Source: JAGOGN01 sp036652735 (GTDB lineage: Bacteria; Bacillota; Clostridia; Lachnospirales; Lachnospiraceae). From it: DNA of 64,000 nucleotides. The translations under genes were made by a program, and so were the position numbers. Positions 53,726 through 62,211 of this stretch are shown here, in pieces; the first letter of the stretch is position 1; each line of letters starts with the position of its first letter. Below the pieces are notes generated by a model. That model ran no database searches and was not told where the DNA came from. It saw nothing but the letters and a program-made list of their open reading frames with translations. The stretch is taken from assembly GCA_036652735.1 (NCBI GenBank), contig JAVVVI010000007.1:4587-68586 (forward strand). Direction: 5' to 3'.

Positions 53726-54304
53726 TTAAAATAGTAAGGGCTGTAGCTGCGTATGGTCCAGAGCCTGCTCAATGGTGGAGAGAATCAATGGCATATGTGC
53801 CACTAAAGATTCCGGTTTCTTTTCTGCCTGATCCTGACCGAAGGGAACCAAATACAGATTTTTCACATGACAGAGTGCACCAATATTGCGAAAATTCATG
53901 CCAAGGGCATCATTGGTGGAGAGCGCAACCACAAGGGGACGTTGATTGCGAAGATGGGCTTTGGCAGCCATTAATACAGGGGTATCGGTAATGGCATTGG
54001 CAAGTTTGGCAATTGTATTGCCGGTTGCAGGTGCAATTAAAAGAAGATCAAGCAACCCTTTTGGTCCAATTGGCTCCGCGTCTTTTATGGTACAGATGGG
54101 GGAGTGGCCGGTAATTGCTTTTGCGTCAGCCAGAAAATCGGCAGCAGTGCCAAAGCGGGTGTCAATGGACTGGGCAGAAAAAGAGAAAATGGGAATCACA
54201 TTTGCACCGGCATCACAAAGGTGCCTCATTTCTATAAAAACAGATTCAAACGTACAGAAGGAGCCGGTAAGTCCGAAACCGATGGTTTTTCCATTAAGAT
54301 TCAT
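53726..54304 (-). CDS. spoVFB: Dipicolinate synthase subunit B
   Basis: 192 residues with a flavoprotein-like fold. GFGLTGSFCTFE near the start and LLIAPATGNTIAKLANAITDTPVLMAAKAHLRN are typical of SpoVFB. With subunit A it makes dipicolinic acid in the mother cell, the calcium-binding small molecule of the spore core. It lies 20 bases after spoVFA and is probably cotranscribed with it. Confidence 0.93.
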   Translation of the reverse strand: MNLNGKTIGFGLTGSFCTFESVFIEMRHLCDAGANVIPIFSFSAQSIDTRFGTAADFLADAKAITGHSPICTIKDAEPIGPKGLLDLLLIAPATGNTIAKLANAITDTPVLMAAKAHLRNQRPLVVALSTNDALGMNFRNIGALCHVKNLYLVPFGQDQAEKKPESLVAHMPLILSTIEQALDHTQLQPLLF

Positions 54305-54324
54305 ATATACACTTCCTAAATTTA

Positions 54325-55230
54325 TTATTTAACAATACAGGGGAACGTCCATTTTAGTATTTCATCATACAGTATTTTGGCAGAAGAACAAGGTGCAATT
54401 TTTCCCGGGAGACCAAGTCGCAGATGTGTATTCAATTCCATATAGTTGGAGAAGGTATAATCAAGCCCACCGGGATCGGAGGCAAGGTCAATGATGGTTG
54501 TTTCAGGGCTAATATGGCAGAGTATTTCTTTTGGCAATACCATTGCAGGAATGGTATTAAAGATGTATTCAAAATTAGCAGCTTCTTCACCAAGATGGTG
54601 CAGGGGCAGGACATTGTAGCCATAAGCATAGGCGGAGGAAAGAGCAGTGGTGCTGCGAACACTGACGGTGATTGCACAGTCCAATCCTTTTAATTTATGC
54701 GCCAGAATCTGGCCGCAGCGACCAAACCCCAGGATAAGACAGGAGGAATGGTGGAGCACACGGGGGCTGTTTTGAATTGCCTCAAAGATGGCACCCTCAG
54801 CAGTGGCTACGGAATTACCAATGGCTACTTCTTCCGATTTCATTAAATCCTTGTACTGAAAACCTCCGGAGTCCAGAGCAGTTAGGATTTCTTTTGAAAA
54901 AATTCCACCAAAGAGTAGTTGCTCCCGGGTAAGAAAGGAATAAAGAGTCTGAAGTGGCAAATCTTTACTGCAGCAGTTGGAACAGAGAAAGGAATTGTCT
55001 CTTGAAAAAGGAATTGGTCCAATGATATAATGTGAATTTGTAATGGTATCTTGAAAGGAAGAAAGAAGTTTAATTTGACCGCCTTCCAGGGCAGGCAAAA
55101 AACGGTTCTTACGATTATCCATTGCAAGCGCATATCCACAAACAGTATTACCACTGCTTTTTAGTAATTCGGACAAGTAGAGCTGACGCTCATCGCCGCC
55201 AACCAATGCAAAATCATACTCATAGGTCAT
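54325..55230 (-). CDS. spoVFA: Dipicolinate synthase subunit A
   Basis: 301 residues. A Rossmann-type nucleotide-binding domain in the second half has LILGFGRCGQILAHKLK. The first half contains the family opening (FALVGGDERQLYLSELL). It acts with subunit B on a lysine pathway intermediate. AAAAAGG lies before the ATG. The sigma-K-like promoter puts the start of transcription only about 14 bases before the ATG. Lysine genes that accompany it in Bacillus (asd, dapG) are not here. Confidence 0.93.
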   Translation of the reverse strand: MTYEYDFALVGGDERQLYLSELLKSSGNTVCGYALAMDNRKNRFLPALEGGQIKLLSSFQDTITNSHYIIGPIPFSRDNSFLCSNCCSKDLPLQTLYSFLTREQLLFGGIFSKEILTALDSGGFQYKDLMKSEEVAIGNSVATAEGAIFEAIQNSPRVLHHSSCLILGFGRCGQILAHKLKGLDCAITVSVRSTTALSSAYAYGYNVLPLHHLGEEAANFEYIFNTIPAMVLPKEILCHISPETTIIDLASDPGGLDYTFSNYMELNTHLRLGLPGKIAPCSSAKILYDEILKWTFPCIVK

Positions 55231-55250
55231 TTATTTTGTACCTTTTTGAT

Positions 55251-55295
55251 TAGTATATGTGAAAACTTGTAATTCGGTGAAAAACAAGGTAAGAT
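55251..55295. promoter_or_regulatory. Overlapping divergent promoters: sigma-K type (spoVFA) and sigma-A type (TSUP gene)
   Basis: Leftward: CACC (plus 55276-55279), 16 bases, CATATACTA (55251-55259), a full match to the sigma-K -10. Rightward: TTGTAA (55267-55272), 17 bases, TAAGAT (55290-55295). The rightward -35 lies within the leftward spacer, so the two cannot be used at once. Confidence 0.55.
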
Positions 55296-55318
55296 AAAAA
55301 ATAAGAAAAGAGGATAAG

Positions 55319-56080
55319 ATGAATATAACACCAGCAGCACTTATAATTGTATGTCCACTGGTATTTTTGGCAGGATTTGTGGATTCCATTGCAGGAGGTG
55401 GAGGACTGATTTCTCTGCCGGCATATTTACTTGCCGGAATACCGGTACATAATGCAATAGCCACGAATAAATTATCTTCCTGTATTGGAACCAGTGTGTC
55501 AACATGGAGATATGTAAAAAATCGATATGCAGATATAGCCCTAGCAGTTCCCTGTATTTTGGTTGCATTAATTGGAGCAACCCTGGGAGCAAAATTATCC
55601 ATGAAAGTGGATGGAATCATATTAGAACGGGTATTACTGATTGTACTGCCCTTGTCTGCCTTTGTTGTGCTTCATAAGAAAAAAGAAAATACAGAAAAAA
55701 GGGTTGCTACATTATCCAGAACAGGGGTATTTATTTTGGCAAGCGTCTGTTCTCTGATGGTTGGACTATACGATGGATTTTACGGACCGGGAACCGGAAC
55801 CTTTTTATTGCTTTGCTATACAGGACTATGCGGAATGGATATCAAAATCGCTTCCGGTAATACAAAACTTGTGAATCTTGCATCTAATTTTGCGGCATTG
55901 GCGACCTTTCTTGTACATGGGAAAACATTGATCCTATTGGGATTAATTGCATCCGTATTCTGCATGGCAGGTCATTATCTGGGTTCTGGACTTGTGATGA
56001 AAAAAGGGACAACGATTGTCAAACCAATTATTATTCTGGTGTTAGCACTCTTATTTGTAAAAATAATTTTTAAAATATAA
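55319..56080 (+). CDS. TSUP (TauE/SafE) family transporter
   Basis: 253 residues, eight predicted helices in two repeats, each with a GG-rich motif (FVDSIAGGGGLISLPAYL and GLYDGFYGPGTGTFLLL). The family moves sulphite, sulphonates or other small organic anions; direction and substrate are not shown. It has its own promoter overlapping the spoVFA promoter. Ribosome site AAAGAGG. Confidence 0.87.
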   Translation: MNITPAALIIVCPLVFLAGFVDSIAGGGGLISLPAYLLAGIPVHNAIATNKLSSCIGTSVSTWRYVKNRYADIALAVPCILVALIGATLGAKLSMKVDGIILERVLLIVLPLSAFVVLHKKKENTEKRVATLSRTGVFILASVCSLMVGLYDGFYGPGTGTFLLLCYTGLCGMDIKIASGNTKLVNLASNFAALATFLVHGKTLILLGLIASVFCMAGHYLGSGLVMKKGTTIVKPIIILVLALLFVKIIFKI

Positions 56081-56142
56081 AGAAAATTGAAGACAGAAGG
56101 GAAGTCAGCTCGTTATACTCTATAGAACATGTTACATAGGAG

Positions 56143-56661
56143 GTGGAAAAAATTAATAAGCAGGCATACCTGGAACATTTGATTGATAGCTATCAGAATT
56201 TAGTATTTTCCATTTGCTATAAAATGACGCAAAATTATTTTGAGTCAGAAGACCTTGCACAGGAGACCTTTCTTGCAGCGTACAGGAATTTGGACTCTTT
56301 TGAACAAAATTATGAAAAAGCATGGTTGTGTAAGATTGCCATGAACAAATGTAAAGATTACCAAAAAAGTGCCGCAAGACGAATGGTGGCAACACCGGAT
56401 GAAGAATTTGCGGAAATCAAAAGTCCGGGAGAATCCACAGAGGAACAGGTTTTAGAACGGGAAGTCAAAGAACAATTAAAAACAGCCTGCCAAGGGCTTC
56501 GGAGTCCCTACCGGGAAGTAGCCCTCCTTTATTACTATCAGGAAAAAGAAATGGCTGAGATTGCACAGGAACGGGGAAAAAGCATTAAGACAATACAGAC
56601 ACAGATTTATAGGGCCAGAGCCCAGCTAAGAGAGCAATATGGAAGGGAGTGGAAAGCATGA
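56143..56661 (+). CDS. ECF-type RNA polymerase sigma factor
   Basis: About 172 residues. Region 2 (VFSICYKMTQNYFESEDLAQETF) and region 4 (YREVALLYYYQEKEMAEIAQERG, then SIKTIQTQIYRARAQLRE) are present, region 3 absent. The start is uncertain: GTG 56143 lies within AGGAGG itself, leaving no spacing, while the next suitably spaced codon is ATT at 56152, seven bases after AGGAGGT. I give GTG as the conventional choice. The stop overlaps the next gene's ATG (ATGA). Downstream lie a putative anti-sigma and two membrane proteins, suggesting an envelope-stress unit. Confidence 0.8.
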   Translation: MEKINKQAYLEHLIDSYQNLVFSICYKMTQNYFESEDLAQETFLAAYRNLDSFEQNYEKAWLCKIAMNKCKDYQKSAARRMVATPDEEFAEIKSPGESTEEQVLEREVKEQLKTACQGLRSPYREVALLYYYQEKEMAEIAQERGKSIKTIQTQIYRARAQLREQYGREWKA

Positions 56662-57026
56662 ATGAGAAAGAATTGCAAGAAATGGAAGCTTTAATTGCAC
56701 AAGTGGAATCAGAGGGACTGCTTCATGCACCTAAGAATATGAAGCAGGAAATAACGCAAAAATGTATGAAACTGCCAATTCCATACTCCAGTAAACGCTC
56801 ACTTTATACTTATGCTGTGAAAATAGGTGTGGGAGTTGCAGCGGCATTACTGCTCTTGTTTTCTATTAATACGCAGCAGATGGCAGCCTTAGAGAATGTG
56901 AAACAGCCGAAAACAAGGGTATCTGTGGCAACGCAGATTACCGATGGATTAAATGATTTATCAAGTTTAATCAGTATTTTTACAAATAATTTAGTCAAAG
57001 ATGGAGGGAACAAAAATGACAAATAA
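56658..57026 (+). CDS. Putative anti-sigma factor, single membrane helix
   Basis: 122 residues from ATG 56658, overlapping the sigma gene by four bases. An acidic N-terminal domain (NEKELQEMEALIAQVESEG) of about 45 residues, one membrane helix near 55-72 (KIGVGVAAALLLLFS), and a short outside tail. Position right after a sigma factor and this layout fit an anti-sigma that holds it at the membrane, but I see no zinc-binding HxxxCxxC motif, so the assignment is by context. Confidence 0.6.
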   Translation: MNEKELQEMEALIAQVESEGLLHAPKNMKQEITQKCMKLPIPYSSKRSLYTYAVKIGVGVAAALLLLFSINTQQMAALENVKQPKTRVSVATQITDGLNDLSSLISIFTNNLVKDGGNKNDK

Positions 57027-57615
57027 GAAAAGTGCATTTTTAACATTTATTTTTTCACTCTTACCGGGAGCAGGTGAGATGTACATGGGCTTTATGAAGC
57101 AGGGGGCCAGTCTCATGGGATTGTTCTTTACCATAATTGCTTTAGGTGGCTGGCTTGAAATAGGGCCAATCATGATTTTATTACCGGTGATTTGGTTCTA
57201 TAGTTTCTTCCATGTTCATAACTTGAGGAATCTTTCAGACGAAGAATTTTTTTCCATTAAAGACGAGTATATTATAGATGTGGGTGATACCCGGTTGAAG
57301 GAGTTGTTCGGAAAATTTCATAAGATTATCGCAGTTGTTCTAATTTTAATGGGTGTGAATTTAATCTGGAGAAATGTAGCCGATTATATTGGAAGATTCC
57401 TTCCAAACGATATAAGCAACTTGTGGTACAACTTTACAGGAACCTTTACCTATGCAATTCCACAGATTTTTGTAGGTGCAGGAATTATCTATGTGGGAAT
57501 CTATCTCATTAAGGGAAAGAAAAAAGAACTTTTCCAGCAGGAAGAACAGGAAGAGCAGTATCACACTGAGACGCAGGAGGATTCAGAAACGATACCGGAG
57601 GGTGAAGAAAAATGA
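57016..57615 (+). CDS. Membrane protein with TM2-like start
   Basis: 199 residues from ATG 57016, with ATGGAGGG before it, overlapping the previous gene by 11 bases. The start TFIFSLLPGAGEMYMGFMKQGASLMGLFF resembles TM2-type domains. Five helices in all, then a Glu/Gln-rich cytoplasmic tail (QQEEQEEQYHTETQEDSE). Function unknown; the operon suggests a part in the sigma factor's membrane circuit. Confidence 0.65.
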   Translation: MTNKKSAFLTFIFSLLPGAGEMYMGFMKQGASLMGLFFTIIALGGWLEIGPIMILLPVIWFYSFFHVHNLRNLSDEEFFSIKDEYIIDVGDTRLKELFGKFHKIIAVVLILMGVNLIWRNVADYIGRFLPNDISNLWYNFTGTFTYAIPQIFVGAGIIYVGIYLIKGKKKELFQQEEQEEQYHTETQEDSETIPEGEEK

Positions 57616-57917
57616 AGGAAAGAAGAGTAGGAACCATTACACTTGGGTGTATGCTGGTGTTGTTTGGCATATTGTTTCTGGCACAGTTATTTACACAGGC
57701 AATCTCTTATGGGCTTATTTTCAGGCTTTGGCCAATTGTCTTTATCCTGCTTGGAATAGAGGTATTACTCAGCCAGAGACAGAGTGAGAACTGGAAATTC
57801 AAACTGGATGCAGGAGCAATTTTTTTACTGTTTCTTCTTATGGGGTTTGCCATTGGTATGGCGGGTTTGGATTTTTTCATTCAGCATCAGGTCCCGGAAT
57901 TGTTTTTTAATTTATAA
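57612..57917 (+). CDS. Small membrane protein, LiaF-like transmembrane domain (DUF5668)
   Basis: 101 residues, overlapping the previous gene by four bases. Three helices; the pair VGTITLGCMLVLFGILFLA and LIFRLWPIVFILLGIEVLL match the DUF5668 domain found at the start of LiaF-type stress proteins. No soluble part follows. It is the last gene of the four-gene sigma operon. Confidence 0.65.
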   Translation: MKERRVGTITLGCMLVLFGILFLAQLFTQAISYGLIFRLWPIVFILLGIEVLLSQRQSENWKFKLDAGAIFLLFLLMGFAIGMAGLDFFIQHQVPELFFNL

Positions 57918-57925
57918 AATTCATG

Positions 57926-57963
57926 TACCCGTTATTGACTTATGTCAGTAACGGGTATACAAT
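57926..57963 (+). promoter_or_regulatory. Promoter overlapped by a 32-bp palindrome
   Basis: TTGACT (57935-57940), 17 bases, TACAAT (57958-57963). TACCCGTTA (57926-57934) and TAACGGGTA (57949-57957) are exact complements, and inside them TGAC and GTCA also pair. The palindrome covers the -35 and spacer, so a protein bound there would block the promoter. It is not followed by Ts. Confidence 0.6.
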
Positions 57964-58000
57964 ATTAAGGACAAGAGAACTGAATGAAAGGAGCGTGGCT

Positions 58001-58798
58001 ATGGCTCGTCCGGTAAAACAACGGTTGATTTGTTCCCTTCCACAAACGGCTTTATTTATACCTTCTGACAAAGAGAATACAGAAGATGTAGTATTGGGAG
58101 TGGATGAATATGAAACCCTTCGCCTAATTGATTATTTGGGTTTTACACAGGAAGAATGTGCGGGGCAGATGAATGTTGCAAGAACAACGGTGCAGTCTGT
58201 GTACGACACAGCACGAAAAAAAGTGGCTGATTTTTTAGTCAATGGAAAAAGTTTGGTCATAGATGGAGGAAATTATGATATTTGCGTAAATTCCGGTCAA
58301 TGCTGTGGAAAAAGCTGCGAAGAAAAACGTTGTGCCAATGGAGAGTTACATTGTCAGCATGCTTTTCAGATAAAGTTAAAAAATGGAGGTATTCTTATGA
58401 AGATAGCAGTAACATATGAAAATGGAGAAGTATTTCAGCACTTTGGACATTGTGAAAATTTTAAAATCTATACCATTGAAGACAAGGCAGTAAAAACAGC
58501 ACAGGTGGTGAGTGCAATCGGAAGTGGACATGGTGCACTGGCAGGTTTTTTAAATGACAATGATGTAGATATCTTAATCTGTGGCGGAATTGGCGGAGGC
58601 GCCCGTGTTGCTCTGGATGAAGCAGGAATTAAGCTCTATCCGGGAGTAGTGGGAAATGCAGATGAGAGTGTAAATGCATTGCTTCGAGATGCACTGGAGT
58701 TTAATCCCAATACGATGTGCGAACATCATCATGATGGCGATCATGATTGTGGAGATCCTTGCGGTGAAGACAAACATGGCTGCGGCGGAAACCATTAA
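58001..58798 (+). CDS. DUF134 helix-turn-helix protein fused to a NifX-type domain
   Basis: 265 residues from ATG 58001 (GAAAGGAGCG before it). Residues ~1-100 are DUF134: LGVDEYETLRLIDYLGFTQEECAGQMNVARTTVQ is a sigma-like helix-turn-helix. A Cys-rich linker (CVNSGQCCGKSCEEKRC) follows. From Met133 comes a dinitrogenase FeMo-cofactor/NifX-type domain (VFQHFGHCENFKIYTIED, GGIGGGARVALDEAG), then a His/Cys tail (CEHHHDGDHDCGD) that could hold metal. These domains are usually separate genes. A strong internal ribosome site lies before the second part. Function unknown; autoregulation through the palindrome is possible. Confidence 0.8.
   Translation: MARPVKQRLICSLPQTALFIPSDKENTEDVVLGVDEYETLRLIDYLGFTQEECAGQMNVARTTVQSVYDTARKKVADFLVNGKSLVIDGGNYDICVNSGQCCGKSCEEKRCANGELHCQHAFQIKLKNGGILMKIAVTYENGEVFQHFGHCENFKIYTIEDKAVKTAQVVSAIGSGHGALAGFLNDNDVDILICGGIGGGARVALDEAGIKLYPGVVGNADESVNALLRDALEFNPNTMCEHHHDGDHDCGDPCGEDKHGCGGNH
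58384..58399 (+). promoter_or_regulatory. Internal ribosome site before the NifX-type domain
   Basis: TGGAGGT (58384-58390), six bases, ATG (58397-58399), in frame. It would give a 133-residue NifX-type protein alone, in addition to the full fusion. Confidence 0.55.
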
Positions 58799-58827
58799 TA
58801 CAGAGAAATGATCTCGTGTACCTGAAA

Positions 58828-58870
58828 ATACCCGGTGAACTGTGAAAAGTTTGCTGGGTATTCTTTTTTG
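58828..58870 (+). terminator. Terminator after the DUF134-NifX gene
   Basis: AATACCCGG and CTGGGTATT around a 17-base interior, then CTTTTTTGG. Confidence 0.65.
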
Positions 58871-58920
58871 GTGAAGAAAAGCGGTGTATTGGTTTTTATC
58901 AGAAAAAACATAAAAATAGA

Positions 58921-58948
58921 TTGAGAAGTTGCGGGAATATGTTAAAAT
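58921..58948 (+). promoter_or_regulatory. Promoter of the fumarase-malic enzyme operon
   Basis: TTGAGA (58921-58926), 16 bases, TAAAAT (58943-58948), followed by AGGAAAGGAAGG before the start. Confidence 0.6.
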
Positions 58949-58980
58949 ATAAGGAACAGAAATAGGAAAGGAAGGGTTTC

Positions 58981-59823
58981 ATGCGGGAAATAAATGTAAC
59001 GCAGATTGTTGATGTGATAGAGAGACTTTGTATTAAAGCAAACCGGGTTCTTCCGGAGGATGTAAGAGAGGCAATTACCCATTGTCGTGGCTGCGAGGAG
59101 TGGAAGACGGCTCAGGTGGTGCTGGATCAGATTATAGAAAATTATCAAGTGGCAGACCGGGAGCAGGTTCCAATTTGTCAAGATACAGGGATGGCATGTG
59201 TGTTTTTAGAAATTGGACAAGATCTACACCTGACCGGCGGAGATTTAAGGGAAGCAGTGGATGAGGGAGTACGAAGAGGATACCAGAATGGATATCTTAG
59301 AAAATCAGTAGTAAAGGACCCGGTGCTTCGGGGAAACACCGAAGATAATACACCGGCAATGATTTATACAGAGATCGTGCCCGGGGAGAAATTGCGTATA
59401 ACCGTTGGACCCAAAGGGTTTGGCAGTGAGAATATGAGTGCAATTCGTATGCTGAAGCCTTCCGCAGGAGTAGAAGGAATCAAGGAGTTTATTATAGACA
59501 CGGTGGAGGCAGCCGGTCCAAATCCCTGTCCCCCAATGGTGGTAGGTGTTGGAATCGGAGGAACCTTTGATAAAGCGGCATTACTTGCCAAGAAAGCAAT
59601 TATGCGGGAATTGGGAACGCACCATCCGGACAGATTTTATGCAGAGCTTGAGGAAGAGATGCTAAAGAGGGTAAATGAACTGGGAATTGGTCCCCAGGGA
59701 TTCGGTGGAAGAACCACCGCTATTGGATTGAATATAGAGACACTGCCCACACATATTGCGGGAATGCCCTGTGCAGTGAATATCAGCTGCCATGCAACCA
59801 GGCATATGACGGAGGTGATTTAA
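58981..59823 (+). CDS. Fumarate hydratase, alpha subunit (class I)
   Basis: 280 residues. The iron-sulphur ligands are recognisable: Cys in VPICQDTGMACVF, NPCPPMVVGVGIGG, and a later cysteine near AGMPCAVN. Class I fumarases of this type have an oxygen-sensitive 4Fe-4S cluster and two subunits in many anaerobes. It interconverts fumarate and malate. The beta subunit follows with a one-base overlap, then malic enzyme, so fumarate could be turned through malate to pyruvate. Confidence 0.92.
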   Translation: MREINVTQIVDVIERLCIKANRVLPEDVREAITHCRGCEEWKTAQVVLDQIIENYQVADREQVPICQDTGMACVFLEIGQDLHLTGGDLREAVDEGVRRGYQNGYLRKSVVKDPVLRGNTEDNTPAMIYTEIVPGEKLRITVGPKGFGSENMSAIRMLKPSAGVEGIKEFIIDTVEAAGPNPCPPMVVGVGIGGTFDKAALLAKKAIMRELGTHHPDRFYAELEEEMLKRVNELGIGPQGFGGRTTAIGLNIETLPTHIAGMPCAVNISCHATRHMTEVI

Positions 59824-60386
59824 TGGAACATCAGGTACAATTACCATTAACAAGAGAAGTGTCCGCAAGGCTTCGGGCAGGAGATACCATATACCTGACA
59901 GGGGAACTATATACCTCCAGAGATGCGGGGCATAAGCGAATGTGTGAAGCACTGGAAAGAGGGGAAGAACTGCCCTTTGATCCCATGAATGCAACGATAT
60001 ATTATGTGGGACCATCACCGGCAAAACCGGGAAGCATTATTGGCTCAGCAGGTCCAACCACCAGTGGAAGAATGGATGCCTATGCACCAACCCTAATGCG
60101 CATGGGTGTAAGGGGAATGATTGGCAAGGGCGAAAGGTCACCGGAAGTAGTGGAAGCAATCAAGGAAGTAGGGGGAACCTATTTTGGAGCAATTGGCGGC
60201 GCAGGAGCAATTCTTTCAAAAAGTATTAAAAAAAGTGAACTGATTGCCTATGAGGATCTGGGAGCGGAAGCGTTAAGACGGTTGTATGTGGAGGAGATGC
60301 CATTGGTTGTTATAATTGATAGCAGAGGCAACAATTTATATGATGAGGGCAGAGAAGCATATCTAAGACAGAGAGGGAAAAAATAA
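59823..60386 (+). CDS. Fumarate hydratase, beta subunit (class I)
   Basis: 187 residues. It contains LTGELYTSRDAGHKRM, YYVGPSPAKPGSIIGSAGPTTSGRMD and GMIGKGERS, all family features of the C-terminal half of FumA-type enzymes. Start and stop are shared (TAATG) with the alpha subunit, and it ends one base before malic enzyme. Confidence 0.93.
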   Translation: MEHQVQLPLTREVSARLRAGDTIYLTGELYTSRDAGHKRMCEALERGEELPFDPMNATIYYVGPSPAKPGSIIGSAGPTTSGRMDAYAPTLMRMGVRGMIGKGERSPEVVEAIKEVGGTYFGAIGGAGAILSKSIKKSELIAYEDLGAEALRRLYVEEMPLVVIIDSRGNNLYDEGREAYLRQRGKK

Positions 60387-60387
60387 A

Positions 60388-61557
60388 ATGGACTATAATC
60401 AATTGGCATTACAGATGCATGAAGACAACAAAGGAAAGATAGAGATCAGATCCAAAGTTTCGGTTTTAACAAGAGAGGATTTAAGTACTGCTTATACTCC
60501 GGGAGTGGCAGAGCCTTGCCGAAAAATAAGAGACTGCAAAGAAGAAGTGTATCGTTATACCGCAAAGGGCAACCTGGTGGCAGTTGTTACGGATGGGACA
60601 GCTGTATTGGGATTAGGTGATATTGGGCCGGAAGCGGCAATGCCTGTTATGGAGGGAAAGGCAATCTTATTCAAAGAATTTGGTGGGGTAGATGCGTTCC
60701 CAATTTGCCTGGATACGAAGGATATGGAAGAAATTATTCAGACCGTGAAATATCTGGCACCTACGTTTGGTGGAATTAATTTGGAAGACATATCTGCACC
60801 CAGATGTTTTGAAATCGAACGCAGACTAAAAGAGGAGTTGGAGATACCTGTTTTTCATGATGATCAGCATGGAACAGCAATTGTTGTTTCCGCAGGACTT
60901 ATAAATGCATTAAAGCTGGTAGGAAAAGAATTAAAAGATACGAAAGTAGTTATCAATGGGGCAGGTTCTGCGGGAATCTCCATTTGCAGACTGCTCTTGC
61001 AAATTGGCATTGGTGATGTGGTCTTAGTTGATCAAAAGGGAGCACTTGCACAAGGTGAAACCTGGATGAATGAAGCACAGGCAGAAATGGCAGAGCGGAC
61101 CAACCATTGTGGTCAGCATGGAAGTCTTTGCCAGGTTATAAAAGATAAAGATGTCTTTATCGGGGTGTCTGCCCCCAATATTGTAACGGCACAGATGGTT
61201 GAGACAATGGCAAAGGATCCAATTGTATTTGCAATGGCCAATCCAACACCGGAGATTATGCCAAAGGAGGCAAAGCTGGGTGGAGCAAGGGTGGTCGCCA
61301 CAGGGAGAAGTGATTTTCCAAATCAAATAAATAATGTGTTAGTTTTCCCCGGAATTTTTAGGGGAGCGCTTGATGTAAGAGCAACGGATATAACGGAAGA
61401 AATGAAAATCGCAGCGGTATACGCCATTGCAGGAATTGTGACAGATGAAGACCGGACAGAGGATTACATAATTCCGGGAGCTTTCGATAAAAGAGTAGTG
61501 GCAGCCGTGGCAAAAGCAGTGGGCGAAAAGGCAGTTGAACAGGGCATTACAAAATAG
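60388..61557 (+). CDS. Malic enzyme (oxaloacetate-decarboxylating)
   Basis: 389 residues, the short bacterial class. [10 protein letters not shown] and [25 protein letters not shown] give the active site; [11 protein letters not shown] holds metal ligands; [16 protein letters not shown] is the NAD(P) fold. It decarboxylates malate to pyruvate. With fumarase it links C4 acids to pyruvate. NAD or NADP preference cannot be read with confidence. Confidence 0.93.
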   Translation: MDYNQLALQMHEDNKGKIEIRSKVSVLTREDLSTAYTPGVAEPCRKIRDCKEEVYRYTAKGNLVAVVTDGTAVLGLGDIGPEAAMPVMEGKAILFKEFGGVDAFPICLDTKDMEEIIQTVKYLAPTFGGINLEDISAPRCFEIERRLKEELEIPVFHDDQHGTAIVVSAGLINALKLVGKELKDTKVVINGAGSAGISICRLLLQIGIGDVVLVDQKGALAQGETWMNEAQAEMAERTNHCGQHGSLCQVIKDKDVFIGVSAPNIVTAQMVETMAKDPIVFAMANPTPEIMPKEAKLGGARVVATGRSDFPNQINNVLVFPGIFRGALDVRATDITEEMKIAAVYAIAGIVTDEDRTEDYIIPGAFDKRVVAAVAKAVGEKAVEQGITK

Positions 61558-61569
61558 CGGGAGGTAGAA

Positions 61570-62187
61570 ATGGAAGATGGAAAGTGGGCGCAGGAAAAAG
61601 AATTTGTAAAAAAACACTTAGAAGAAAGTGGAGGAGACAAGTTTAGCAAGTTTGGACATACATTTCGTTCAAGATATACGCATTCAATGCGTGTATTAAA
61701 GTGGGTGCACCGGTTGGCAGAAGATTTTCCGAAGGCAAATCTGGATATCATGGAACTTGCAGCGATCTTTCATGATGTTGGATATGGGGCAGCAGAAAAT
61801 GAATCTCATCCCACAAGAGGGGCAGAGTTATTTCACCAATACGGAGTGGAACAGGGTATGGAATCTGAATTTATGAAAAAAGTGGAAACGCTGATTTTGG
61901 AACATACAGAAAAATACAAAATGAATGGTGAAATCTCCCAGGAACTTCTATTCCTTATGGAAGCAGATCTAATGGATGAGGAAGGTGCTTTACGAATTGC
62001 CTGGGATTGTATGGCAGAAGGAATGAAAGCCTATACCAGTTTTGAAGCAGCCTATCAACATACCTTGAAATTCTACCGCCCGGCGAATCCAATGATTACT
62101 CCAAAAGCAAGGGCATACTGGGAGGAGAAGGAGCACTTGATTCAAGAGTACTTAGTTCAGTTCGAGAGAGATTTAGAAGAGGATTAA
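61570..62187 (+). CDS. HD domain protein
   Basis: 205 residues. HSMRVLKWVHRLA and the LAAIFHDVGYG motif with a later histidine (HPTRGAELFHQYG) and LEHTEKYK are the metal-binding histidines and aspartate of the HD superfamily. Such proteins split phosphate from nucleotides or other compounds; the substrate is not known. It lies 12 bases after malic enzyme with GCGGGAGG as ribosome site, so it may share its transcript. Confidence 0.82.
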   Translation: MEDGKWAQEKEFVKKHLEESGGDKFSKFGHTFRSRYTHSMRVLKWVHRLAEDFPKANLDIMELAAIFHDVGYGAAENESHPTRGAELFHQYGVEQGMESEFMKKVETLILEHTEKYKMNGEISQELLFLMEADLMDEEGALRIAWDCMAEGMKAYTSFEAAYQHTLKFYRPANPMITPKARAYWEEKEHLIQEYLVQFERDLEED

Positions 62188-62211
62188 TCAGTAATAGATG
62201 GGAGACAGGAA

